From: Paludibacteraceae bacterium
GTDB taxonomy: Bacteria > Bacteroidota > Bacteroidia > Bacteroidales > Paludibacteraceae
Reading direction: 5' to 3'
DNA length: 64,000 nucleotides
NCBI GenBank assembly: GCA_017448985.1
Contig: JAFSKL010000023.1
Coordinates: forward strand, 1 to 64,000
Part shown: positions 6,519 through 15,893 of the stretch, in pieces
Layout of the letters: every line of letters begins with the position of its first letter
Numbering within the stretch: the first letter of the stretch is position 1
Translations under genes and position numbers: made by a program
Notes under the pieces: model-generated
What the model saw: only the letters and a program-made list of their open reading frames with translations
The model's database searches: none
What the model was told of the DNA's origin: nothing

Positions 6519-8519
6519 ATGAGTTATCTGAATTTTGACAAGACAGTGCTTGTTAATCTGGAGCGTTCGCTCCAGAAAGAGATGATTCGGACCAACCGTG
6601 CAGGCGTGTACAACTCGACGACACTGGTCGATTGCAACACGCGTAAGTACCACGGCCAACTGGTGATGCCCATTCCCACATTGGGTGACGACAATTTTGT
6701 GTTACTCAGTTCATTGGACGAGACAGTGATCCAGCACGGCGCAGAGTTCAACTTAGGCCTGCACGAGTACAGCGACAATCATTTCAGCCCGAACGGGCAC
6801 AAGTACATTCGCGAGTTTGACTGCGAATTGATTTCTCGCACCACCTACCGCGTAGGTGCCATGATTCTGCAAAAAGAGCGTCTGCTGGTGAGCTTTGAAC
6901 CGCGTGTACTGATTCGTTACACGCTGTTGGAGAGCGGTAGTCCGACGACCTTGCGTTTCCGTCCGTTCTTAGCGTTCCGGAATGTGAACGAGCTGACTCA
7001 CGAGAACCCGCTGGCCAACGCGAACATGGACGAGTGCGAGAACGGCCGTTACAACCGGATGTATCCCGGCTTCCCGAACCTATACATGCAGTTCAGCAAA
7101 GCTGTGGAGTATCATCATGACCCGCAGTGGTACAAGGACATCGTCTATCGCAAGGAGCGCGACAGAGGTTATGCCTACAAGGAAGACCTGCTCGTTCCCG
7201 GTTACTTTGAGTTACCGATGAAGAAAGGCGAGAGCGTCATTTTTGCCGGCGGTGTGACGGAGTGCAAGACGAGTCAGTTGAAAGCCGTTTGGAAGAAAGA
7301 GCTGGAGCGCCGTATCCGGCGTGAGGACATGTTCTCGACGCTGAAGAACAGCGCGAGCCAGTTCTACAAACGCGAAGGCGACAAGTGTTATCTGTTAGCG
7401 GGCTTCCCGTGGTTCAAAGCCGATGCCCGCGCCACCTTCTTCAGCGTGGCCAGCTGTACGCTGGACATCGACCGTCCGGAGTACTGGGACGCGATCGTTA
7501 ACAAGACGGCCATCGACGAGATTTTGAAGTTCATGCACGGTCGCGGCAACGAGATCAAGATGACAGGAATGGACGAGCCGGATGTGCTGCTTTGGTTCAT
7601 TCGCGCTTGTCAGAAATATGCGCATAAATATACGGTTCGCGAGGCGGCGGACTTGTACGGGCAGTTATGCCTGGATATCATCACATGGTACCGCAAGCAG
7701 AACCATCCGCGTGCCAAGTTGCATCAGAACGGTTTGCTCTGGGTGGATGGCACTCAACGTCCGGCGACATGGATGAACTCGACCGAGAACGGATGGCCGA
7801 TTGTACCGAGAACGGGCTATGTGGTGGAGATCAATGCCCTCTGGTACAACGCTATGCGCTTCACGGCAGAGATGCTTCGCGAGATGGGTAAAGAGACGAG
7901 TGCCGACCTGATGGAGTATCAGGCAGAGATCACCAAAGATGCGTTCGTCAAGACCTTCTGGAACGGGCTTTATCTGAACGACTACGTGATAGACAACTAC
8001 CAGAACAAAGAAGTTCGTCCGAACATGATATGGGCGGTGGGTCTGCCGTACAGTCCACTGGACCGCAAGCAGCAGAAAGCCGTGGTGGACATATGCACCA
8101 AGGAACTGCTGACGCCGAAAGGTCTGCGTACCTTGAGTCCGAAGAGCGGTTTGTTCTACCCCATCTATAACAGCAACGCGGCAGACCGTGAGCGGGCGCT
8201 GCACAACGGTATCATCTGGCCATCGACCATCACGGCGTACTCGCGCGCGTACATGAATGTGTACAAACACAGCGGAACCAGTTTCATGGAGCGTCTGTTG
8301 GTGGGTTTTGAGGCCGAGATGGATCAGCTGACTATCGGTACTTTGAATGAGTTCTACGACGGCTACCCACCCTACAAGGGACGCGGCGGCATGAGTTCGG
8401 CTCCAAGTGTAGCGGCTGTAATCAGTCTGATGGACACATTACGTAAATACGAGCGAGAGCAACGCGAGGCTGCGGAGAAAGCAGCGTTGGAGGCTCAAGG
8501 AAAGGAGGCACAACAATGA
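6519..8519 (+). CDS. Glycogen debranching enzyme (amylo-alpha-1,6-glucosidase type)
   Basis: A 666-residue protein that would hydrolyse alpha-1,6 branch points of glycogen. The N-terminal beta-rich domain contains RTNRAGVYNSTTLVDCNTRKYHG-type sequence near residues 24-46; the C-terminal alpha/alpha toroid has AGFPWFKADARATFFS, DGTQRPATWMNS, ALWYNAMRF and ALHNGIIWPSTI. Its length and neighbours (GT4 synthase overlapping by 4 nt, then GH57) match the glycogen locus known from Bacteroides. Cytoplasmic: no signal peptide is seen. Confidence 0.9.
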   Translation: MSYLNFDKTVLVNLERSLQKEMIRTNRAGVYNSTTLVDCNTRKYHGQLVMPIPTLGDDNFVLLSSLDETVIQHGAEFNLGLHEYSDNHFSPNGHKYIREFDCELISRTTYRVGAMILQKERLLVSFEPRVLIRYTLLESGSPTTLRFRPFLAFRNVNELTHENPLANANMDECENGRYNRMYPGFPNLYMQFSKAVEYHHDPQWYKDIVYRKERDRGYAYKEDLLVPGYFELPMKKGESVIFAGGVTECKTSQLKAVWKKELERRIRREDMFSTLKNSASQFYKREGDKCYLLAGFPWFKADARATFFSVASCTLDIDRPEYWDAIVNKTAIDEILKFMHGRGNEIKMTGMDEPDVLLWFIRACQKYAHKYTVREAADLYGQLCLDIITWYRKQNHPRAKLHQNGLLWVDGTQRPATWMNSTENGWPIVPRTGYVVEINALWYNAMRFTAEMLREMGKETSADLMEYQAEITKDAFVKTFWNGLYLNDYVIDNYQNKEVRPNMIWAVGLPYSPLDRKQQKAVVDICTKELLTPKGLRTLSPKSGLFYPIYNSNAADRERALHNGIIWPSTITAYSRAYMNVYKHSGTSFMERLLVGFEAEMDQLTIGTLNEFYDGYPPYKGRGGMSSAPSVAAVISLMDTLRKYEREQREAAEKAALEAQGKEAQQ

Positions 8520-9778
8520 AAGCGCTAATGTTCGGTTGGGAGTTTCCTCCCCATATCTTAGGCGGTTTAGGTACGGCCAGTTACGGTCTGACACGCGGTA
8601 TGAGCGAGCAGAAAGACTTAGAGATCACATTCGTCATTCCGAAGCCTTGGGGCGACGAGGATCAGTCGTTCCTGCGCATCATCGGTGCCAACAGCGTGCC
8701 TGTTGTATGGAAAGATGTCAACTATGACTATGTCAAAGACCGTCTGGCAGGCAGGATGAGTCCTGAGGAGTATTACCGTTTGCGCGACGGTATCCGTTAC
8801 GACTACCGTCGTATAGGTACGGACGATTTGGGCTGCATCGGTTTCTCGGGCCGTTATCCGGACAACTTGATTGAAGAGATAGGCAACTACGAGGCGGTGG
8901 CTTCGGTGTTGGCACACAGTCTGGACTTCGACATCATTCACAGTCACGACTGGCTGACTTATCCGGCAGGCGTGTTTGCCAAGCAGATCAGCGGCAAGCC
9001 TCTCGTGATACACGTTCACGCTACGGACTTCGACCGCAGTCGCGGTAATGTCAATCCGACCGTTTATGCCATCGAGAAACGCGGTATGGACGAAGCGGAC
9101 CATATCATATGCGTGAGCAATCTGACGCGTAACACGGTAATCGAGAAATACGGTCAGGACCCGCGCAAGGTAAGCACGGTGCACAATGCCGTGGAGCCGT
9201 TGGCTCATCCGGAGGAGTTCACCAAACCGCCTCGCAAGGACAAGTTGGTGACCTTCCTCGGCCGTATCACGATGCAGAAAGGTCCCGAGTACTTCGTGGA
9301 AGCCGCAGCGCGCGTGCTGAGCAAGACAGACGGAGTGCGCTTCGTCATGGCCGGTAGCGGCGACAAGATGGCGGAGATGATTGACCTCGTAGCCAAACGC
9401 GGCATAGCCGACAAGTTCCACTTCCCCGGATTCATGCGAGGCAAGCAGGTTCAGGAGATGCTCGCGATGAGCGATGTCTATATCATGCCGAGTGTGAGTG
9501 AGCCGTTCGGTATCAGTCCGCTGGAGGCGATGCAGGTAGGCTGTCCGTCCATCATCAGTCATCAGTCAGGCTGCGCGGAGATTCTTCAACACGCCATCAA
9601 GACCGATTATTGGGACATCGATGCGATGGCCGACGCCATCTACGCGATCGTCAAGTATCCGGCGATGTACAAGAGCCTGCATGAGCTCGGAATGGCGGAA
9701 GTGAACAACATCAAGTGGGCCGACGCCGGACTGAAAGTCCGCGCAATTTACGACAAGGTCATAAATCACGCGTACTAA
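8516..9778 (+). CDS. Glycogen synthase-like glycosyltransferase family 4
   Basis: GT-B fold glycosyltransferase that probably extends alpha-1,4-glucan chains. The N-terminal FGWEFPPHILGGLGTASYGL nucleotide-sugar/acceptor loop, HSHDWLTYPAG, and the C-terminal VTFLGRITMQKGPEYFVEAA and MPSVSEPFGISPLEAMQ motifs are characteristic. The ATGA overlap with the debranching enzyme implies coupled translation. Its stop codon TAA lies at the edge of the heptamer array that fills the gap to the next gene. The donor sugar (UDP- or ADP-glucose) cannot be read from sequence. Confidence 0.85.
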   Translation: MKALMFGWEFPPHILGGLGTASYGLTRGMSEQKDLEITFVIPKPWGDEDQSFLRIIGANSVPVVWKDVNYDYVKDRLAGRMSPEEYYRLRDGIRYDYRRIGTDDLGCIGFSGRYPDNLIEEIGNYEAVASVLAHSLDFDIIHSHDWLTYPAGVFAKQISGKPLVIHVHATDFDRSRGNVNPTVYAIEKRGMDEADHIICVSNLTRNTVIEKYGQDPRKVSTVHNAVEPLAHPEEFTKPPRKDKLVTFLGRITMQKGPEYFVEAAARVLSKTDGVRFVMAGSGDKMAEMIDLVAKRGIADKFHFPGFMRGKQVQEMLAMSDVYIMPSVSEPFGISPLEAMQVGCPSIISHQSGCAEILQHAIKTDYWDIDAMADAIYAIVKYPAMYKSLHELGMAEVNNIKWADAGLKVRAIYDKVINHAY

Positions 9779-9811
9779 TTCAAAATTAAAAATTAAGAAT
9801 TAAAAATTAGC
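9777..9811. repeat. 7-nt tandem repeat (aattaaa) between GT4 and GH57 genes
   Basis: Five contiguous heptamers (aattcaa, aattaaa, aattaag, aattaaa, aattagc) fill the whole intercistronic gap, starting on the stop codon of the GT4 gene. Confidence 0.95.
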
Positions 9812-9814
9812 ATT

Positions 9815-11080
9815 ATGAAAAATATATGTTTATGCTTTCAGATGCACGCACCGTACCGTCTGAAACGTTACCGTTTCTTTGAGATCGGTCATGATCACTA
9901 TTACTACGATGACATGGCCACCGAGGAACATGTTAACTGGTTAGTTGAGACATCGTATCTGCCTTTGTGTCAGACCATTCGCGACATGATCAAGTTGAGC
10001 AAGGGCAAGTTCCATTGTGCCATCAGCGTGAGCGGAACGATGATTGAGATGTTCGAGCAGTTCAACCCCGAGATGATTGATATCCTCAAGGAGTTGGCGG
10101 CCACCAAATGTGTAGAGTTCCTGTCTACTCCTTATGCTTATTCGCTGGCTTCGGAGTACAACGAGACGGAATTCAAGAAACAGTTGAAGTTCCAAGGCGA
10201 CTTGTTGGAGTCGATCTTCGGCGTGAAGGCACAAACCGTCTGGAACACGGAATTGCTGTACACGGACGAGGCGGCGTATAACCTGAACAAGTTGGGTTAC
10301 AAAGTTATTCTGACGGAAGGCGCCAAGCATGTGATCAGCTGGAAGAGCCCGAATCGCGTATTCCAGTCTGCCGGTGCTCCGAAGATGAAAGTGCTGCTGC
10401 GCAACACCAATCTGAGTGACGAACTCAGTTTCCATTTCTCGGATCCCAATTGGGCCAATTTCCCCATTGATGCCGAGAAATATGCAGACCAGCTCAAGGC
10501 GCTGCCTGAGGAAGACGAGCTGATCAACATCTGGGTAGGCGCGGAGACTTTCGGTATCCGTCAGAACGCCGGAAGCGGTATCTTTGATTTCCTGAAAGCG
10601 CTGCCTTACTATGCGTTGGAGCGCGAGATGGGCTTTATGACTCCGGCCGAAGCTGCCAAGAAATTAGCGGCTAACGATGTGCTGTCCAGTCCGTATCCGT
10701 TGACATGGAGCGGCGAGGCCAAGGACCTGAGTATCTATGTAGGCAATGACCTGCAGCAAGAGGCGTTGAACAAATTGTACGCCGTGACGGAGCGTGTTCA
10801 CTTGTGTCAGGACAAGGCGCTGAAGACCAACTGGCTGCGTCTGCAGGATGTCAATTATCTGCATTACATGAATCATATCGATCAGGGCGAGACGCAGTAT
10901 GAGTCGGCTTACGATGCGTTTATCAACTATATGAATGTACTGTCCGATTTCCTGCAGACCGTGGAGGAGCAATACCCGACAACGATTGAGAACGAAGAGT
11001 TGAACGCATTGCTCAAGACGATCCGCAACCAGGAAGAGGAGATTCAACTTCTTCAAGCAAAGCTTAAGAAGAAGAATTGA
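9815..11080 (+). CDS. Glycoside hydrolase family 57 protein (alpha-amylase-like)
   Basis: Third gene of the glycogen cluster. It has the GH57 start (ICLCFQMHAPYRLKRYRFF), a VWNTELLYTDE segment carrying the expected Glu nucleophile near residue 149, and TEGAKHVISWKSPN. The fourth GH57 motif, usually containing the acid/base Asp (DYETFG or DGEKFG), reads GAETFG here (about 242-247), so catalysis by the usual mechanism is uncertain. The C-terminus is a helical/coiled segment rich in Glu and Lys. The stop codon TGA is part of the following heptamer array. Confidence 0.85.
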   Translation: MKNICLCFQMHAPYRLKRYRFFEIGHDHYYYDDMATEEHVNWLVETSYLPLCQTIRDMIKLSKGKFHCAISVSGTMIEMFEQFNPEMIDILKELAATKCVEFLSTPYAYSLASEYNETEFKKQLKFQGDLLESIFGVKAQTVWNTELLYTDEAAYNLNKLGYKVILTEGAKHVISWKSPNRVFQSAGAPKMKVLLRNTNLSDELSFHFSDPNWANFPIDAEKYADQLKALPEEDELINIWVGAETFGIRQNAGSGIFDFLKALPYYALEREMGFMTPAEAAKKLAANDVLSSPYPLTWSGEAKDLSIYVGNDLQQEALNKLYAVTERVHLCQDKALKTNWLRLQDVNYLHYMNHIDQGETQYESAYDAFINYMNVLSDFLQTVEEQYPTTIENEELNALLKTIRNQEEEIQLLQAKLKKKN

Positions 11081-11113
11081 AAATTGAAAATTGACAACTG
11101 AAAATTGAAAATT
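11075..11113. repeat. 7-nt tandem repeat (aattgaa) supplying a stop and a start codon
   Basis: Heptamers aattgaa, aattgaa, aattgac, aactgaa, aattgaa and a partial copy. The TGA stop of the GH57 gene (11078-11080) and the TTG start of the porin gene (11105-11107) are both inside the array. Confidence 0.9.
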
Positions 11114-13048
11114 CTTCGAGGCGGAATAGTATTAGTGCTGTTGGCAGCGACCCTTATGGCCGCTGCCAGGCCGCCTCGTGTGAAGACCATCGTCAAGACC
11201 TGGCAGATGCCTACTTTCAGTGCCGTAGCGGATACGATACCGTTCTCGGACACGGTGACGCTCAATTATCACGACATCGATGTGCAGCAGGACTATTCGC
11301 TGAGCAGTACGATGAACGGTAACGTGCTGGTCTCGCCTATTCAGTCCCGCGTAGTCAATCACCGGCTGAAGACCATTGACGACCCGTTTGCGTGGAGCCT
11401 GACGCCATATGTGGTGACACCGCAACAGCAGCGGTTTTTCAATACGACGACACCTTTCTCCACCGTGGCGTACAAGAAAGGGTTTATTTCCGGACACGAA
11501 GAGAACGACATCGATTTTCTGTTCACCACCAATCTGGGCCGCAAGACCAATCTGGGTGTGGAGATGGACTATCTGAATTCGGCGGGTCACTATGCCAACA
11601 CAGCCGGTAAGCTATATAGGGGTTCCGTATGGGGCAGTTATAACGGCGCACATTATACGATGCATGCAGCCTTCGGATGGAGTCAACTCAGTTCATTCGA
11701 CAACGGCGGTTTGAGCGATGTGAGCCAGTTGAGCAGCAGTCTGAACGCAGAGGACTTGCCGGTAAGGATGAACGCCATGACCGGCTATCGTTACCTGAGC
11801 GGTTTTCTGCATAACCAGTATGCCATCACCAAAGAGCGGGAGTATCACGATTCGATAGAAGTGATAGAAGACGGACGAAGGGTGAAGCGGGATACTATCA
11901 AAGTGGAGTATATACCGCTAATGACATTCTCGCATTTGTTTGAGACCAATAACTCGAACCGGCGGTACATAGAGAAGACGGCAAACCAGGGCTTCTACGA
12001 CACCACTTATTACGACACCGGCAAGACGAATGACTCGACTGACGTGCTGACAATCCGGAATACGGTAGCCGTGACATTCTGCGAGGCATACAACAAACTG
12101 CTCCGATTCGGTATTACGGCCTTTGCGATGAACGAGTGCCAGCGGTTCCTGAACGACAGCGTGCCGTACGACAGCATCTACGACTACAAGTGGACGAACA
12201 ACACGTTTGTGGGCGGTGCGATCCACAAGCACAGCGGAGCGAATCTGCACTACCATGTGGAAGGACAAGTGTGCGTGGTGGGTTACAAGATCGGCGAGTT
12301 TGACGTCAACGGCCGATTGGAGACGAAGTTCAATGCCGGCAAATACCCGATGATTATTGCTGCAAGAGCGTTTGTGAAGAGTGAGACACCGAGTTGGTAC
12401 TGGCAGCATTTTCGCTCCAACCACTTGAAGTGGGAGAATGATTTTGACTTTACTTTCCGGTTCTTGGGCGGTGCTACATTTTCGTATCCCACCACCTGGG
12501 TCAAGCCGCATATCGATTTCAGTTTCGAGAATCAGCTGAAGCCAATCTATGTGAGTGCGACAGACTGGCAGCCGAGACAGTATGCGGGGAACGTACAGAT
12601 TATAACCGGCGATGTGGGAGTGGATTTGACCACTCCGTGGATCAACTTAGAAAACAGAGCGGTGCTCCAGCATAGCACCAACGACAGCGTACTACCCGTA
12701 CCGCTGGTCATTTTACAGCATCGACTGTATTACCACGGTACATGGTTCAAAGCATTGGACGCCCAGATAGGCGTCGACGTGCGCTATTTCACGCGCTATC
12801 ACGCGCCGGTGTTATGTCCGGCCACGGGGATGTTCGCAACGCAGCAAGAGACGATGGTGGGTAACTACCCATGGATGAACGTATATGCGAATTTTTATGT
12901 GCGCTCCATCCGATTGCGTTTCTTTGCGCACTATCAGCACATAAACCACCTGTTTATGAGCAAGAACATTGACTATCTGACTATGCCGAATTATCCGACC
13001 AACAGAGATGTATTCAGGGCGGGGCTGGCATGGCACTTCTATAACTAG
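11105..13048 (+). CDS. Putative outer-membrane porin (Porin_10-like)
   Basis: A 647-residue secreted protein resembling the Bacteroidetes putative porin family. The signal peptide is MKILRGGIVLVLLAATLMAAA; the rest is rich in alternating aromatic and polar residues typical of a transmembrane beta-barrel, ending in a C-terminal segment (RAGLAWHFYN) with the aromatic end expected of outer-membrane proteins. No ATG is available at the signal peptide; the only suitable start is TTG inside the heptamer array. Substrate is unknown. Co-transcription with the glycogen genes is likely from the short gap. Confidence 0.75.
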   Translation: MKILRGGIVLVLLAATLMAAARPPRVKTIVKTWQMPTFSAVADTIPFSDTVTLNYHDIDVQQDYSLSSTMNGNVLVSPIQSRVVNHRLKTIDDPFAWSLTPYVVTPQQQRFFNTTTPFSTVAYKKGFISGHEENDIDFLFTTNLGRKTNLGVEMDYLNSAGHYANTAGKLYRGSVWGSYNGAHYTMHAAFGWSQLSSFDNGGLSDVSQLSSSLNAEDLPVRMNAMTGYRYLSGFLHNQYAITKEREYHDSIEVIEDGRRVKRDTIKVEYIPLMTFSHLFETNNSNRRYIEKTANQGFYDTTYYDTGKTNDSTDVLTIRNTVAVTFCEAYNKLLRFGITAFAMNECQRFLNDSVPYDSIYDYKWTNNTFVGGAIHKHSGANLHYHVEGQVCVVGYKIGEFDVNGRLETKFNAGKYPMIIAARAFVKSETPSWYWQHFRSNHLKWENDFDFTFRFLGGATFSYPTTWVKPHIDFSFENQLKPIYVSATDWQPRQYAGNVQIITGDVGVDLTTPWINLENRAVLQHSTNDSVLPVPLVILQHRLYYHGTWFKALDAQIGVDVRYFTRYHAPVLCPATGMFATQQETMVGNYPWMNVYANFYVRSIRLRFFAHYQHINHLFMSKNIDYLTMPNYPTNRDVFRAGLAWHFYN

Positions 13049-13054
13049 AGTTAT

Positions 13055-13082
13055 AAATTGGAAATTGGAGATTGGAGATTTG
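13055..13082. repeat. 7-nt tandem repeat (aaattgg/agattgg) before clpC
   Basis: Four contiguous heptamers (aaattgg, aaattgg, agattgg, agatttg) lie between the porin stop and the Clp ATPase start. Confidence 0.95.
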
Positions 13083-13086
13083 ATAT

Positions 13087-15369
13087 ATGGTAGTAACACA
13101 GAATTTGAATAGAATCATCATCTATGCGCAAGATGAAGCAGAACGGCTGATGAACAAGCAGATAGAGCCGGAACATTTGCTGTTGGCTATTATCCGTTTG
13201 AACGGCAGTACGGCATACGAAGTGCTGCTGCAGGCATCGTTCAATGCAGAAGAGGCAAAAGCGCACTTGGATAGGTCGTTGCAAGGTGAAGGCACATTGA
13301 TTCAACCGGCCGAACGGACAGCTCAGACAGACAGGATTCTGCGTATAGCAGAAGGCATCAGCCGTGAATACAAAGCGGATGCCGTGGGTTCGATACACTT
13401 GCTGTTGGCCATTATGCGCGAGCATATCAACAAGGCTGCAGCATATCTGGAGGATGTGTGGGGACTGAGTTACGAACGATTGGTGGAAGTATACGGACAA
13501 CCGCATTTCACAGTAGAGACGCCGAAAGACGGCAATCAGCAGTTGGGCGACGTGAATGATGACAACTGGCAGCCGAAGAACGAGCAACAGCCCAAGAGCA
13601 AGAGCAGCAAGACAACAGCTTTGGACAAGTACGGTCGAGACTTGACGCGTCAGGCGGAACAAGGGAAGTTGGATCCCGTGGTAGGCCGTTCGGTAGAGAT
13701 AGAACGCGTGGTACAGATCCTCAGCCGGCGCAAGAAGAACAACCCGATTCTCATCGGCGAACCCGGTGTGGGCAAGTCGGCGATCGTGGAAGGCTTGGCG
13801 TTGCGTATCATGACTGAAGAAGCCGGTGCGCTGAAAGGCAAACGCATCGTGACGCTTGACATAGCGTCGATGGTAGCCGGAACTACTTACCGCGGGCAGT
13901 TCGAGGAACGGATGAAGAACGTGATCACGGAACTGCGCGAACATCCGGAAGTGATTCTTTTCATCGACGAGATACACACGATCATCGGTGCGGGCAATGC
14001 GCAAGGTTCGTTGGACGCGGCGAACATCCTCAAACCGGCGCTGGCCAGAGGCGAGGTACAATGTATAGGCGCCACGACCACGGCCGAATATGCCAAATCG
14101 ATCGAGAAAGACGGAGCGTTGGAGCGTCGTTTCCAGAAAGTGCAAGTACGTCCGACGACGACCGATGAGACCATCGATATCCTCACGCGTCTGAGCGAGC
14201 ACTATGCCCGCTATCACCATGTGGTTTATACTTCGGAGGTGTTGCGCGCGTGTGTCAAATTGAGCGAACGCTACCTGACCGACCGCGCTTTTCCTGACAA
14301 AGCGATCGATGTGATGGACGAAGTGGGCGCGCGCAGTCACGCCCGGCAACAGGCACTGGAGGAGCTGGACAAAACGGCTTATACGATTACAACCGAAGAC
14401 GTAGCCGGTGTGGTGAGTATGATGTCCGGCGTGCCTGTGCAACGCGTGGCAACCGCGGAGAGCGAACGGCTACGCAACATGGGCGAGTCCTTACGACGCA
14501 AGATCATCGGTCAGGACAAAGCGGTGGAAACCGTCGTTCGTGCTATTCAACGGAGCCGTCTGGGACTGCGTGACCCCAAACGACCGATCGGTACTTTCTT
14601 CTTCCTCGGACAGACAGGTGTAGGCAAGACCTATCTGGCGCAATGTCTGGCAGAAGAGATGTTCGGCAGCAAGGATGCGATGATTCGTTTCGACATGTCG
14701 GAGTATATGGAGAAACATACGGTGAGCCTGTTGGTCGGTGCGCCTCCGGGCTATGTGGGTCACGAAGACGGCGGCAAACTGACGGAGGCCGTTCGACGCA
14801 AACCCTACTCCATTGTGCTGTTTGACGAGATAGAGAAAGCGCACCCTGATATCTTCAATATCTTATTACAGGTATTGGACGAAGGTCGATTGACCGACCG
14901 GCAAGGTCATATCGTGGATTTCCGCAATACGATCATTGTACTGACGAGCAATGTGGGAACGAGGCAGTTGCAGGAGTTTGGCAGCGGAGTCGGTTTTACT
15001 TCGAGTGAGATGAGTCAGAAAGAGACGAATAAGATGCTGCTCAAAGCCTTGCAGAAACAGTTCCCGCCTGAGTTCGTGAACCGTATTGACAATGTGGTGA
15101 CATTCGAACCGTTGAGCCGAGAGACGATTAACCGCATTGTGCGTTTTGAGATCGGGCTGCTGCAACAACGACTCAAGACGCAAGGACACCAACTGAGCGT
15201 AACGCCCGAAGTGGTAGGACAACTGGTGGAGAAGAGTTACGACAAGAAGAACGGTGCCCGTCCTGTGAAACGCGCCGTTCAGACTTATTTGGAGGATCCG
15301 CTGACAGATATTCTGCTCAGAAGACCGAATCAAAAACGAATAACAATCAAAAAAATAGAAAAAGTATGA
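13087..15369 (+). CDS. clpC: Clp protease ATPase subunit, ClpA/ClpC type without middle domain
   Basis: AAA+ unfoldase that would feed substrates to ClpP. Order: an N-terminal double-repeat Clp_N domain (about 1-145), first AAA+ domain with GEPGVGKSAIVEGLA Walker A near 223, VILFIDEIHTIIGAG Walker B, then a second AAA+ domain with GQTGVGKTYLAQCLAEEMFG near 510 and IVLFDEIEKAHPDIFN. The segment between the two rings goes straight from VGARSHARQQALEEL to TEDVAGVVSMMSGVPV, so the coiled-coil middle domain of ClpC/ClpB is missing; the 760-residue length is ClpA-like. It overlaps the thioredoxin start by 4 nt. Confidence 0.9.
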   Translation: MVVTQNLNRIIIYAQDEAERLMNKQIEPEHLLLAIIRLNGSTAYEVLLQASFNAEEAKAHLDRSLQGEGTLIQPAERTAQTDRILRIAEGISREYKADAVGSIHLLLAIMREHINKAAAYLEDVWGLSYERLVEVYGQPHFTVETPKDGNQQLGDVNDDNWQPKNEQQPKSKSSKTTALDKYGRDLTRQAEQGKLDPVVGRSVEIERVVQILSRRKKNNPILIGEPGVGKSAIVEGLALRIMTEEAGALKGKRIVTLDIASMVAGTTYRGQFEERMKNVITELREHPEVILFIDEIHTIIGAGNAQGSLDAANILKPALARGEVQCIGATTTAEYAKSIEKDGALERRFQKVQVRPTTTDETIDILTRLSEHYARYHHVVYTSEVLRACVKLSERYLTDRAFPDKAIDVMDEVGARSHARQQALEELDKTAYTITTEDVAGVVSMMSGVPVQRVATAESERLRNMGESLRRKIIGQDKAVETVVRAIQRSRLGLRDPKRPIGTFFFLGQTGVGKTYLAQCLAEEMFGSKDAMIRFDMSEYMEKHTVSLLVGAPPGYVGHEDGGKLTEAVRRKPYSIVLFDEIEKAHPDIFNILLQVLDEGRLTDRQGHIVDFRNTIIVLTSNVGTRQLQEFGSGVGFTSSEMSQKETNKMLLKALQKQFPPEFVNRIDNVVTFEPLSRETINRIVRFEIGLLQQRLKTQGHQLSVTPEVVGQLVEKSYDKKNGARPVKRAVQTYLEDPLTDILLRRPNQKRITIKKIEKV

Positions 15370-15680
15370 CAGTAGAAATTACAGACGCCAACATCAAGGA
15401 TGTAATTGCGTCAGGCAAACCGGTAGTGGTGGACTTTTGGGCCGGTTGGTGCGGTCCGTGTAAGATGATGCTTCCTATCTTGGAGGAACTATCCAACGAG
15501 TACGACGGACGCATCGTAGTAGGCAAGTTGAACGTAGATGACAACCCTGACACCTGTGAGGAATTCGGCATCATGAATATCCCGACGATGCTTTTCTTCC
15601 GCAACGGAGAACTGGTCAATCGTCACGTTGGAGCCTGCCGTAAACAGGATTTGGCACAACTTTTTGATGCTCTTTTGTAA
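15366..15680 (+). CDS. trxA: Thioredoxin
   Basis: A 104-residue cytoplasmic disulfide reductase with the classical WAGWCGPCKMM active site near residues 28-38, the cis-Pro segment NIPTMLFF and a C-terminal amphipathic helix. The length is standard. The start ATG overlaps the clpC stop, so the two are probably expressed together. Confidence 0.95.
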   Translation: MTVEITDANIKDVIASGKPVVVDFWAGWCGPCKMMLPILEELSNEYDGRIVVGKLNVDDNPDTCEEFGIMNIPTMLFFRNGELVNRHVGACRKQDLAQLFDALL

Positions 15681-15717
15681 AAAAAAGAGGGGTAAACCGT
15701 AAAAAAATGCGCAAAAA

Positions 15718-15749
15718 TTTGCGTATGTCAAAAAAAAGCAGTACCTTTG
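15718..15749 (+). promoter_or_regulatory. Promoter of tRNA-Arg and rpoD
   Basis: TTTG ending at 15721, 20-nt spacer, TACCTTTG at 15742-15749. The transcript would start near 15755 and carry about 140 nt of leader before the tRNA. Confidence 0.85.
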
Positions 15750-15841
15750 CGCCCTATTTTGCCTAAATAGGCACAATTTGGTGTGTCAGTAAGGCTACTA
15801 TTGTGTCTGCTAGGGTATATAATTTATAGGTAGCGGTTTGT

Positions 15842-15890
15842 GACCCTCCTAGGCGGAGGCCGCTCCTCCCGTTTCATCGGGAGGACGCTC
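15842..15890 (+). other. Two GC-rich hairpins in the leader of tRNA-Arg
   Basis: CCTCC-TAGGC-GGAGG is followed by CCTCCCG-TTTCAT-CGGGAGG immediately 5' of the tRNA. Neither is followed by a T-run. They could be processing signals for the tRNA precursor; no known riboswitch is recognised. Nothing else is seen between trxA and the tRNA. Confidence 0.5.
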
Positions 15891-15893
15891 CGG

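Noticed and set aside
8618..9562. Open frame antisense to the GT4 glycogen synthase-like gene
   Set aside because: Shadow frame; the sense strand has full motifs.
13051..14442. Long open frame antisense to the Clp ATPase gene
   Set aside because: Same reason: composition shadow of a conserved gene, with a His/Arg/Leu-rich translation and no domain.
15780..15893. Known riboswitch or 6S RNA in the rpoD leader
   Set aside because: Only simple hairpins are seen and no conserved aptamer sequence was recognised.
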